Under the pieces are notes generated by a model that had not been told where the DNA came from, ran no database searches, and was given only the letters and a program-made list of their open reading frames with translations. From NCBI RefSeq assembly GCF_016597785.1, contig NZ_JAENJG010000001.1, positions 1,364,001 to 1,428,000 of the forward strand: a stretch of 64,000 nucleotides of DNA, given 5' to 3'. Position 1 is the stretch's first letter; every line of letters begins with the position of its first letter. The position numbers and the translations under genes were made by a program. This document shows, piece by piece, positions 53,093 through 60,711 of this stretch. The DNA comes from Leucobacter sp. L43 (GTDB lineage: Bacteria; Actinomycetota; Actinomycetes; Actinomycetales; Microbacteriaceae).

Positions 53093-54268
53093 TCACCCGG
53101 GAACTGAAGCGGACAGCTCGGCGCGCGGACGATAAGTCGGCGCTTCTGGCTCGGCGTCCGGTTGCCATTCCAAGCGGCGGCCACTCGCCCGGTCGAAGAG
53201 ATGGACCCGCGCGGCAGGGGCGGCGAGCACGACCAGATCGCCCGCGCGCCAGGTCTCCGCTCGATCGCATGAGACGGTGACGCGCTCGTCGCCGATCCGG
53301 CAGTGCACGAGTTGCTCGCGCCCGAGGTTCTCGACCAGGTCGACCGTGCCGCGGAGCGCTGCACCCGCTGTCGGCACTGCTGCAGCGTCGGCGCCATCGT
53401 GCACGCTGAGGTGCTCGGGACGGATGCCGACGACGATGTCCCGGTCAGGCGAGGCGCCCTTCCAGAGCAGCGCCTCGACACCGGGCGCGAATACGGCGAT
53501 CGAGCCATCGGCGGTGGTGAGCGTGGCGTCCAGGAGGTTCATGGCCGGTGAACCGAGGAATCCAGCGGCGAATACCGAGCTCGGGGTGTCGTAGAGCTCT
53601 TCAGGCGTGCCGTACTGCTCGAGCCGACCGGCGTTGAGCAGGGCGATCTTCGTCGCCATCGTCATCGCCTCGATCTGGTCGTGAGTGACGTACACGAAGG
53701 TCGCCCCGAGCGTGCGGTGCAGCGCGGCGAGCTCCTGGCGCGTCGCGGTACGCAACTTCGCATCGAGGTTTGAGAGCGGCTCGTCCATCAGGAATGCCCG
53801 AGGCTCCCGCACGAGCGCACGCGCGACCGCGACCCGCTGGCGCTGACCGCCCGACAGCTCCTTCGGCTTCCGCTCGAGCAGGTGCGCGATGTCGACGGAC
53901 TCCGCGGCTGCGAGCACCCGGCTCGTGATCTCCTGTTTCGATGCCCCGCGCACCTTCAACGGGAACGCCAGATTCTTCGCGACGCTCAGGTGCGGGTAGA
54001 GCGCGTAGCTCTGGAACACCATGGCCAGGTCGCGCTTGCGCGCGGGCATGCCCGTGATATCGGTGCCGTCGAGCTCGATGCTGCCGCCGGTCGGGTCGAG
54101 CAGCCCCGCGATCATGCGCAGCAGTGTCGTCTTGCCGCAGCCCGACGGGCCGAGCAGCACGAGGAAGTCGCCGTCCGCGATGTCGAGGGAGATGCGATCC
54201 ACCGCCGTCACGTCACCGAATGCGCGGGTGATCTGATTGAGTACGAGCCGTGCCACCGAGACCTCCAT
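53093..54268 (-). CDS. Carbohydrate ABC transporter ATPase, UgpC/MsmK type
   Basis: A 391-residue ATPase: Walker A GPSGCGKTTLLRMIAGL, VFQSYALYPHLSVAKNLAFPL, signature LSGGQRQRVAVARALV, Walker B FLMDEPLSNLDAKLR, switch THDQIEAMTMATK; a C-terminal OB/TOBE regulatory domain contains GIRPEHLSV. ATG 54268 has AGGAAAC upstream, part of a nested palindrome. First gene of the six-gene importer/phosphatase operon. Confidence 0.93.
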   Translation of the reverse strand: MEVSVARLVLNQITRAFGDVTAVDRISLDIADGDFLVLLGPSGCGKTTLLRMIAGLLDPTGGSIELDGTDITGMPARKRDLAMVFQSYALYPHLSVAKNLAFPLKVRGASKQEITSRVLAAAESVDIAHLLERKPKELSGGQRQRVAVARALVREPRAFLMDEPLSNLDAKLRTATRQELAALHRTLGATFVYVTHDQIEAMTMATKIALLNAGRLEQYGTPEELYDTPSSVFAAGFLGSPAMNLLDATLTTADGSIAVFAPGVEALLWKGASPDRDIVVGIRPEHLSVHDGADAAAVPTAGAALRGTVDLVENLGREQLVHCRIGDERVTVSCDRAETWRAGDLVVLAAPAARVHLFDRASGRRLEWQPDAEPEAPTYRPRAELSASVPG

Positions 54269-54314
54269 GGAATCTTGTTTCCTGCGCTATCCGATTGAGG
54301 AAACGCTTGATTCC
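54269..54314. promoter_or_regulatory. Nested inverted repeat before the Ugp-type operon
   Basis: Two inverted repeats are nested in the 123-bp gap: GGAATC at 54269 with GATTCC at 54309, and within them GTTTCCT at 54277 with AGGAAAC at 54298. They span the ribosome site and untranslated leader of the ATPase gene. The adjacent RpiR regulator is the natural candidate to bind here. Confidence 0.5.
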
Positions 54315-54391
54315 TAGAGTGGGCGATCAAGGTGAACCGGTGGGGGCCAACCCGAGAACGGACGGGGCAGCCTTCGCGAACTCCGTGTTTC

Positions 54392-55261
54392 TCAGACCTC
54401 GTCGGGGCGAGTGACCATGGTCAGCACCTCGTCGTACACCTCCGCTCGCGCGGCCATCGCACCCGGTGCGTCGCCCAGGGCGGCGGAATGCAGCGCAGAG
54501 AGCAGCAGCATCTGCACGATGTTGCCGGTCACCGTCTCATCGTTCCATCGATGGAAATCGGCGCCGGCCACGAGGGGGAATCGCGCGATCTCGGCAAGCT
54601 CCGACTTCGCATAGCTGGTGATCGCCACGACCGTGGCTCCCGCCTCCGCGGCGAGTTGCGCCGATCGCAGCGTGAAATTGTTCATACCGCTGTCGCTCAC
54701 GGCGAGACACACGTCGCCCGGCTTCAGGAGCTTCGCTGCGACGTGCTGCGAGATGATGTCGACCGGGTTCTCGCACACCTTCCCGCTGGTGAGAAAGTGC
54801 AGACCGATCGATTGCGCGGCCGCGAGCGATGCACCGTTGCCGACGATCAGTAGCCGCGACGACTCGCGGATCTCCCGCGCCGCTCCGTCGAAGGCTTCGA
54901 GATCCAGCGCGCCGAGAGCCCCCTGGATCCCGGCGATGGCACGCTCGAAGACCCGCTCGACCGGGTGGCGGTGCTGGGCGGGCGAGCCCGTCTCGTCCGC
55001 CACAGCCGCATCCCTGATCAGCAGCTCCTTCAGTTGCTGGTACCCCTCGAACCCGAGCCGCTGGCAAGCCCGCACCACGGTGGCTGGCGACACCCCCGCA
55101 CGGCTCGCGAGTTCGGCCACCGACATCGACGCCACGCGATCCGGCTCATCGATGCACGCCTGAACGACGCGCCGCTCACTGGGCACGAGCGAGGGTACGA
55201 GCGATTGCAGGAGAGAACGAGTGCCGCCGACGGGGGGAGCGATTGAGGAGTTCATACCCAT
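54392..55261 (-). CDS. RpiR/MurR-family transcriptional regulator
   Basis: A 289-residue regulator: HTH region at about residues 18-80 (VPSERRVVQACIDEPDRVASMSVAELASRAGVSPATVVRACQRLGFEGYQQLKELLI) and a SIS phosphosugar-binding domain (LLIVGNGASLAAAQSIGLHFL, GDVCLAVSDSGMNNFTLRSAQLAAEAGATVVAITSYAKSELA). The SIS domain implies a phosphorylated-sugar effector, fitting the phosphatase/importer operon downstream. ATG 55261 (or 55255) lacks a clear ribosome site; the frame stays open far upstream into the antisense of aspS. Confidence 0.9.
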   Translation of the reverse strand: MGMNSSIAPPVGGTRSLLQSLVPSLVPSERRVVQACIDEPDRVASMSVAELASRAGVSPATVVRACQRLGFEGYQQLKELLIRDAAVADETGSPAQHRHPVERVFERAIAGIQGALGALDLEAFDGAAREIRESSRLLIVGNGASLAAAQSIGLHFLTSGKVCENPVDIISQHVAAKLLKPGDVCLAVSDSGMNNFTLRSAQLAAEAGATVVAITSYAKSELAEIARFPLVAGADFHRWNDETVTGNIVQMLLLSALHSAALGDAPGAMAARAEVYDEVLTMVTRPDEV

Positions 55262-55381
55262 GTAGCTAGCACTGCAACATGGACGGCAGGTAGCCGGGTG
55301 CGCGTTTCCGTCGATTCCGCGGCGAATTCTCGTGAGACGGCCCCGTACGGCGCCTCGTGGCGCGACGGCTAGACTGTCCGG

Positions 55382-56725
55382 GTGACTGAGCGTGTATTGA
55401 TCAAGGACCTGGCCGCCCGCGAAGACGGCACCGTACGAGTCTCCGGGTGGGTGGAGAAGGTTCGCGACCAGAGGTACGTGCAGTTCGTCGTGCTGCGCGA
55501 CGAGTCGGGAGCCGTCCAGCTCGTCAACGGCGGCGTGCTGCGCGAGCCGGATCCCGAGAACCCCCGCTCGGACGTGCTCGTGCCCCGCACCACCACGATC
55601 TCCGAACTGACCCAGGGTTCGTTCGTGACGGTCACCGGAGAGCTGCAGCACAACGAGCGCGTGAAGCTCGGCGGCGTCGAGGTCCAGATCGAGGAGATCG
55701 AGGTCGTCACGGCTTCGCTCCCCGACAACCCGGTCGCCGGCGACTCGAACATCGACGTGCGTCTCGACTGGCGCTTCCTCGACCTGCGCCGACCCGAGCA
55801 GAACCTCGTCTTCCGCGTGCAGACCGCGTTCCTGCACGCGCTGCGCCAGGTCTGGGTCGATCGCGGTTTCATCGAGATCCAGACCCCGAAGCTCATGGCG
55901 AGCGCCTCCGAGTCGCGCGCCGAGCTCTTCGAGGTCGAGTACTTCGAGGGCAAGGCGTTTCTCGCCCAGAGCCCCCAGTTCTTCAAGCAGATGGCTCAGG
56001 CCGCTGGCTTCGGCGGCATCTTCGAGGTGGGGCCCGCCTTCCGCGCCGACCACTCGTTCACGTCGCGGCACGCGACCGAGTTCACCTCGATCGACACCGA
56101 GCTGAGCTGGATCGACTCCCCGGAAGACGTGATGGAGCTGCATGAGGAGCTGCTCGTCGCCGGCCTGACCGCGGTGAAGGAGCAGCTCGGCGCTGAGATC
56201 GAGAAGCTCTTCGGCATCGAGGTCGAGGTGCCGTCGCGCCCGTTCCCGCGCATCCCCCTCGCCGAGGCGAAGGAGATCGTGAAGGCGGAGGGCTACGAGG
56301 TGCCTCGCGCCGACGCCGATATGGACCCGGAGGGCGAGCGCCGCATCGCGGCTCACGTCAAGAAGAAGTTCGGCCACGACTTCGTGTTCCTCACGGACTA
56401 CGACGCGTCGATCCGCCCGTTCTACCACATGCGCAACGCTGAGAACCCGCAGCTCACGCAGAGCTACGACCTCATCTACCGCGGCACCGAGATCTCGACG
56501 GGCGCGCAGCGCGAGCACCGCATCGAGGTGCTCGAAGCTCAGGCCGTCGAGAAGGGCATGGATCCGAAGGAGCTCAGCTTCTACCTCGACTTCTTCCGCT
56601 ACGGCGTGCCCCCGCACGGCGGCTTCGGCATGGGCCTCAACCGCGTGCTGATGCTCCTGCTCAAGCAGCAGTCGATTCGCGAGGTCACGTACCTCTTCCG
56701 CGGGCCGAATCGCCTGCTCCCCTAA
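55382..56725 (+). CDS. aspS: Aspartyl-tRNA synthetase, archaeal type (likely non-discriminating)
   Basis: A 447-residue class IIb synthetase. N-terminal OB-fold anticodon domain (VRVSGWVEKVRDQRYVQFVVLRDESG), motif 1 region with ETPKL-like IQTPKLMASASE, motif 2 FRADHSFTSRHATEFTSID and motif 3 GFGMGLNRVLMLLL. At under 450 residues it lacks the bacterial GAD insertion and is of the short archaeal kind. Such enzymes often charge both tRNA-Asp and tRNA-Asn and then need GatCAB; none is in the window. GTG 55382 is chosen. Confidence 0.92.
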   Translation: MTERVLIKDLAAREDGTVRVSGWVEKVRDQRYVQFVVLRDESGAVQLVNGGVLREPDPENPRSDVLVPRTTTISELTQGSFVTVTGELQHNERVKLGGVEVQIEEIEVVTASLPDNPVAGDSNIDVRLDWRFLDLRRPEQNLVFRVQTAFLHALRQVWVDRGFIEIQTPKLMASASESRAELFEVEYFEGKAFLAQSPQFFKQMAQAAGFGGIFEVGPAFRADHSFTSRHATEFTSIDTELSWIDSPEDVMELHEELLVAGLTAVKEQLGAEIEKLFGIEVEVPSRPFPRIPLAEAKEIVKAEGYEVPRADADMDPEGERRIAAHVKKKFGHDFVFLTDYDASIRPFYHMRNAENPQLTQSYDLIYRGTEISTGAQREHRIEVLEAQAVEKGMDPKELSFYLDFFRYGVPPHGGFGMGLNRVLMLLLKQQSIREVTYLFRGPNRLLP

Positions 56726-56740
56726 CCGCGTGCACACCTC

Positions 56741-56775
56741 GATGGCGCCCTCCGCTCCGGCGGATGGGCGCCATC
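56741..56775. terminator. Bidirectional terminator between aspS and the SipW operon
   Basis: GATGGCGCCC-TCCGC (56741-56755) pairs with GCGGA-T-GGGCGCCATC, one bulged base and a TCCG loop, between convergent genes. Confidence 0.75.
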
Positions 56776-56780
56776 GTCGT

Positions 56781-57362
56781 TCACGCGGCCGGCGTCATGC
56801 TGCACGTCGCGGTCCCGAGACCGAGCAAGGGCCAGTTTCCGACGACCGTTCGGGCCGGGGATATCCAGCCGCTCGGGTGTGCGATCTGCACTGAGACGCT
56901 TCTCGACGCCCCGAGTACGGCGTTGAGCAGTGCGCCGCTGAGCACAGTGGTGTAGACGCCGTTCGATTGCGTCGTGCGCAGCGAGGTGCCGAGGAGCGTG
57001 TCCACCGCCGGTACGAGTCCGTTCGAGCCGGTGTAGCTGATCCGAGCATCGGCGAGGGCGTAGCCGGCGGGGAGCCGCCACCGTATCGTGAGCGTCGACT
57101 GGCCCAGGTTCAGCAACGACCCCACGATTCCGCAGTCACCGCCGTACGGCGCGACGGGCACGGTGAGTGCCGTGAAGGTCGCCCGCCCCGACTCGCCGTC
57201 GGCCCACAGCGCTTCAGTCTCCTCCGGCGGCTGCGACAGGCCCGTGGCCATGATGCCCAGGGCGATGACGCCCGCGGCGATCCGGGTACGAAGCCGCGCA
57301 CGGGGGTCCGCACTCAGCGCCCTCCTCTCACGGGAGCGACGCGGGATCACGGGGCGCTGCAT
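56781..57362 (-). CDS. Secreted protein with SipW-type signal, candidate substrate
   Basis: A 193-residue exported protein. After a basic N-terminus comes RIAAGVIALGIMATGLS and then ALWADGESGRATFTALTVP, which parallels AAWTDTETARATFTAST of the protein at 58568 and is the alternate signal pattern processed by SipW-type peptidases. The mature part is a beta-rich domain of about 130 residues with Cys in GGDCGIVGS and ATCSMTP. Start ATG 57362 overlaps the signal peptidase stop (ATGA). Function unknown; likely a surface or matrix protein. Confidence 0.72.
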   Translation of the reverse strand: MQRPVIPRRSRERRALSADPRARLRTRIAAGVIALGIMATGLSQPPEETEALWADGESGRATFTALTVPVAPYGGDCGIVGSLLNLGQSTLTIRWRLPAGYALADARISYTGSNGLVPAVDTLLGTSLRTTQSNGVYTTVLSGALLNAVLGASRSVSVQIAHPSGWISPARTVVGNWPLLGLGTATCSMTPAA

Positions 57363-58543
57363 CACTCCTCCACCGCCCGTCGCCCGCGGGCGAGGGAGGC
57401 GGCGCCTGCCACCGCCAGCCCGGCCGCGATGGCGACGAAGCCGAGCGTCCACGCCGGCTCCCCACCGGTGGTCGGCAACGGTGCGACCGGGCGAGGGCTC
57501 GTCGTCACGGCTTCGCCGCCGCCGGCAGCGCGTACGGTGAGTGCGACCATGCCCGATGCCTGCTCGGGCATCACCGCCGTCAGCAGCAACCACCGCTCCT
57601 CCGCGGAGCTCAGCGCGGTCAGAGCGATCGCATCCGCTCCTCCATCGATGTGCTGCCGGCTCTCCAGCAATGTCTCGTCCCCCGCGCAGGCGCCGTCCAC
57701 CCAGGCCGTGTCGCAACTGCTCACGTCGAGTGCCAGCCCGAGTTCACGCGATCCCGCCGCCTCGAGCGAGACCTCCACCGTTCCCGGTTCTGGCGCGTTC
57801 ACCCGTACCCCCACCTGCCAGGTGACCGGCACTCCGGGGCGCATCGTGCGCATGGCGTCCGCATCGCCGATCGAGGTGAGCGTGATGTGCTCGCTCTGAA
57901 TGACGACCTGAGCGTGCGATGAAACGGCGGCCTGCGCTCCGGTCGGGGTCAGCGCCAGTGAGCCGGCGCCCATCGCGATCGCACCCAATGCCAGTACTGC
58001 GGATGCGTGATTGTTCGCCGGCGCTCCGCGGGCGTGCCGCGGCGCATCGGGATCGCTTCGTCGCCTGGGCCAGAACGCCCAGGTGACGAGCGCGGAGGCC
58101 GAAAGCGTGAGCCCGCCCAGCACCCAGGGGTTCGAGAACCACACCACGGCCTTCGCGAGGTGCGGCACCGACATCATGACGATGCGCGCGTCGGTCACCG
58201 TGTACGGAAGCGGATCCTCGGCCTCATTCGCATCGCCCCGCATCGTGATCGTACGACTCTCCCCCGATCCCTCGACGGAGGTGACCCGGTGGGTCACGGG
58301 CAGTTCGCCGGGCCGATCGACGGTGAGCACGTCGCCGACCTCGATCTCCGTCGCGGGTATTTCGCGAACGACGGCCAGCGATCCGCTCGGGATGGTCGGC
58401 GACATCGATCCGGTCTTGAACATGATGAGCGAGACGTTGCAGAGCGCGGACACCAGCACGAGCACGATGCAGACGAGACCGCCGAGCGCCGCCACATTCA
58501 GCAGCGTGTTCGCCGCAACCCGGCCCGCCTTGCCCCGCGTCAT
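57362..58543 (-). CDS. SipW-type signal peptidase I fused to an LPXTG-anchored extracellular domain
   Basis: A 393-residue fusion. Residues 15-40 are a membrane helix; KTGSMSPTIPSGSLAVV (Ser46) and LPVTHRVTSV (His85) supply the Ser/His catalytic pair of the ER/archaeal-type (SipW) peptidase, with MRGDANEAEDP completing the fold. After a second helix (137-158) comes a third, signal-peptide-like one (178-203, ending TGAQA), a beta-rich region with a Cys pair (277, 286), and a sortase sorting signal LPTTG at 356-360 with hydrophobic stretch and ARGRRAVEE tail. No sortase is in the window. Located between three likely substrates. Confidence 0.85.
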   Translation of the reverse strand: MTRGKAGRVAANTLLNVAALGGLVCIVLVLVSALCNVSLIMFKTGSMSPTIPSGSLAVVREIPATEIEVGDVLTVDRPGELPVTHRVTSVEGSGESRTITMRGDANEAEDPLPYTVTDARIVMMSVPHLAKAVVWFSNPWVLGGLTLSASALVTWAFWPRRRSDPDAPRHARGAPANNHASAVLALGAIAMGAGSLALTPTGAQAAVSSHAQVVIQSEHITLTSIGDADAMRTMRPGVPVTWQVGVRVNAPEPGTVEVSLEAAGSRELGLALDVSSCDTAWVDGACAGDETLLESRQHIDGGADAIALTALSSAEERWLLLTAVMPEQASGMVALTVRAAGGGEAVTTSPRPVAPLPTTGGEPAWTLGFVAIAAGLAVAGAASLARGRRAVEE

Positions 58544-58567
58544 CGTCTCCCCTTCACGCGCGCCCGA

Positions 58568-59242
58568 TTACGAGGTGGACGTTCCCGTTACCGTCCACGT
58601 CGCCGTCGTGTTCATCCCCTGCGCCGCGTTCGAGGTTCCGCCGGGCAGCGTGACGGCGAAGCAGTATGCGACGGGAGTTGCGCCGCCCGCGGCCAGCGCG
58701 GTCGAGCCGCTCCCCGCCACCGTCAGCGCGCTCCCGTTCGGCACGATCACGTTCGTCGAACCGCCGAAGGAGGTCGAGTCGCAGGTCTGCGCCGCCGGGA
58801 TCACGCGGACCCCGTACGTGAGGAATCCAGCGAGGCTCGTCGCCGTGCTGGTCGTCGTGGTCGGCGCGCTGAGCGTCGCGTTCCCGGTGACGTTCGTCGC
58901 ATCGGTCGTGCGCACCAGGAACTTCGCGTACGTGGTGGTCCCCGGCGACATCGCGGTCGGGGTCACGGCGAAACTCAGCGCCGCGGGTGCGGTGCTCGGG
59001 TTCTCGGTGTACGTCGCCCCGTTGTTCACCGACCCCACGATGCCGAACGTGCTCGCCGTGAAGGTCGCCCGAGCCGTCTCGGTGTCGGTCCAGGCGGCGA
59101 GCGTCAACGAGCCGCCCACGCCGAGCACGAGTGCACCGGCGAGCAGCGCTCGCGCCTTCGTGAACCAGTTTCCCGTCGCCTTGCCGTGCCCGCCGTGTCC
59201 GCCGTGTCCACCGTGACCACTCGGTCGGCTCCTCCCGGTCAT
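58568..59242 (-). CDS. SipW-dependent exported protein with N-terminal HGG repeats
   Basis: A 224-residue exported protein. The cytoplasmic N-terminus contains HGGHGGHGGHG, then the alternate signal ARALLAGALVLGVGGSLTLAAWTDTETARATF, with the W-T/S-D motif after the helix that marks SipW substrates. The mature part is Thr/Ala-rich and beta-like with two Cys (AAQTCDS and VAYCFAV). ATG 59242 has AGGA five bases upstream; the frame extends 18 codons further (to 59296) into the preceding gene. Probably a surface or fibre-forming protein of camelysin/TasA-like export logic. Confidence 0.8.
   Translation of the reverse strand: MTGRSRPSGHGGHGGHGGHGKATGNWFTKARALLAGALVLGVGGSLTLAAWTDTETARATFTASTFGIVGSVNNGATYTENPSTAPAALSFAVTPTAMSPGTTTYAKFLVRTTDATNVTGNATLSAPTTTTSTATSLAGFLTYGVRVIPAAQTCDSTSFGGSTNVIVPNGSALTVAGSGSTALAAGGATPVAYCFAVTLPGGTSNAAQGMNTTATWTVTGTSTS
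59183..59218 (-). repeat. Four 9-bp tandem repeats coding for His-Gly-Gly
   Basis: Units GCCGTGCCC, GCCGTGTCC (twice) and ACCGTGACC on the plus strand encode the HGG repeats in the n-region of the exported protein. In-frame units allow copy-number change without frameshift. Confidence 0.8.
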
Positions 59243-59249
59243 GGTCGTC

Positions 59250-59831
59250 CTACAGCGCGTCGCCCGAGACCGCCGCGAAGTTCCAGGTGATCTCACCGTT
59301 CACGCCCTGCGGAAGATCATCGCCCGCGGTCACCCGGAAGCACACGTTCTGCACGTCGTCGAGACTGCCGAGCGCGAACGTCGCCGCGTTCTCATCCGTC
59401 CCGGCCGCATAGGCGGCTTCGGAGCACCCGAGCGTGTCTGTGAAGACGTAGTCGGCGGTGACTCCCACGAGCGCGGGATCGACCGCCTGGCCGATCGTCA
59501 CCTCGGCATCGTACGTGGAGTCTCGCTCGAGTTGCACCGCGAACGGCGCGTAGACCACGTCGTCGGGCGCCAGGTTCTCGGCACCCACCGTGAACGCGAG
59601 GTCCGCAGCCTCAGCCTCCGACGGATGATCGCTGAACGCCGTGCCGTCGGTCGAGCCCTCGATGCCGAAGTTGCCGCTGCCGAAGACGCCCGTGGCCCAC
59701 TCGTTGTCGGTCCAGGCCGCGAGCGTGATCGCGGCGCCGACGCCGAGCACGAGCCCGCCTGCGAGGATTGCTCGCGCCTTCGTCCATCCGCGTCTCGTCT
59801 CGGCTGCGGTTTCTCCGCGCTCTGCAGTCAT
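59250..59831 (-). CDS. SipW-dependent exported protein
   Basis: A 193-residue protein with the alternate signal KARAILAGGLVLGVGAAITLAAWTDNEWATGVF, nearly the same as in the next gene, followed by FGIEGSTDGTAFSDHP and a beta-rich acidic mature domain with two Cys (DTLGCSEA and VCFRVTAGDD). ATG 59831 has AGGGGGG upstream. First gene of the four-gene operon with the SipW peptidase. Mature function unknown. Confidence 0.8.
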   Translation of the reverse strand: MTAERGETAAETRRGWTKARAILAGGLVLGVGAAITLAAWTDNEWATGVFGSGNFGIEGSTDGTAFSDHPSEAEAADLAFTVGAENLAPDDVVYAPFAVQLERDSTYDAEVTIGQAVDPALVGVTADYVFTDTLGCSEAAYAAGTDENAATFALGSLDDVQNVCFRVTAGDDLPQGVNGEITWNFAAVSGDAL

Positions 59832-59990
59832 GGTGTAACCCCCCTCGTCGGCGCTCCGTCAGGCTTCCTATGACGAAACTATGGTGACAGGGTACGTGAA
59901 AACTGACCGGTAGGACAGGTATCGGTGCGGGGGGAAAAGACGGATAATGCGGGATCCGGCGGGGAGCGTCATCGCCGCTCCCCGCATCGG

Positions 59991-60710
59991 TCAGCGCCTC
60001 CGCGCCACCACCACGGAATCGCTGAGCAGGTGCGCCGTTCCGTCGGGGCCGCGCCCGGAGCGATCGCGCACTTCTGCGACCTCGACGGTCCACGCGTCCG
60101 GGCGCAGCCCGAGGTCCGCGAGCTCCGTCGCGGGCGTCGGGAAGTCTTCGTCGTGATGCGACGACCACTGGGGCGCGGCGGCGTGGGCGATGAGCACGAG
60201 CCGCCCTCCGGGGGCCACGCGGCCAGCGGCCGTCCGCAGAATGCGGTCGCGGGGCAGCGCGACCGGTGATTGGAAGAAGCTCGCTGTGACGAGATCGAAC
60301 GGTGATGCGCTGCCGTCGACGCCGGCCGGATCGTCGCACCACTCGCCGAGGTCTGCGGCGATGAAATGCGCCCGCGCGAGACCCCGCTCCGCAGCCGCGG
60401 CCCGCGCCCGGGCGACGGCGGTCGACGAGAGATCGATGCCAGTCGCATCCCATCCGCGCTCCGCGAACCAGAGCACATCACCGCCTTCTCCGCTTCCGAG
60501 GTCGAGGGCGCGCCCCGGCGCCCAGTCATGTGCGAGATCTGCGAGCGCACGATTCACCGCACCCGACCAGATCCGGTCGGCCGAGCCGTACCGCTGCTCC
60601 CAGAAGGCCACCGGATCCGACGGCACCGCGCTCGCATCGGTGTGCCCGTGCGCTTCATCCCCCGAGCGCTGCTCGCCAGGGGCGTGCGGCCCGTGCTGGT
60701 GCGCGCCCAC
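59991..60710 (-). CDS. Class I SAM-dependent methyltransferase
   Basis: A 239-residue methyltransferase: SAM loop ALDLGSGEGGDVLWFAERGWDATGID, acidic end of strand 2, FIAADLGEW and FDLVTASFFQSPV. The His-rich N-terminus (GAHQHGPHAPGEQRSGDEAHGH) may bind metal. The WEQRYGSADRIWSGAVN opening is typical of tellurite-resistance/thiopurine-like methyltransferases. GTG 60710 starts one base after the stop of the flavoprotein gene, so the two are coupled. Substrate unknown. Confidence 0.85.
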   Translation of the reverse strand: MGAHQHGPHAPGEQRSGDEAHGHTDASAVPSDPVAFWEQRYGSADRIWSGAVNRALADLAHDWAPGRALDLGSGEGGDVLWFAERGWDATGIDLSSTAVARARAAAAERGLARAHFIAADLGEWCDDPAGVDGSASPFDLVTASFFQSPVALPRDRILRTAAGRVAPGGRLVLIAHAAAPQWSSHHDEDFPTPATELADLGLRPDAWTVEVAEVRDRSGRGPDGTAHLLSDSVVVARRR

Positions 60711-60711
60711 C

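Noticed and set aside
54392..56737. 781-codon minus-strand open frame
   Set aside because: Only the last 290 codons are RpiR; the rest is the antisense of aspS.
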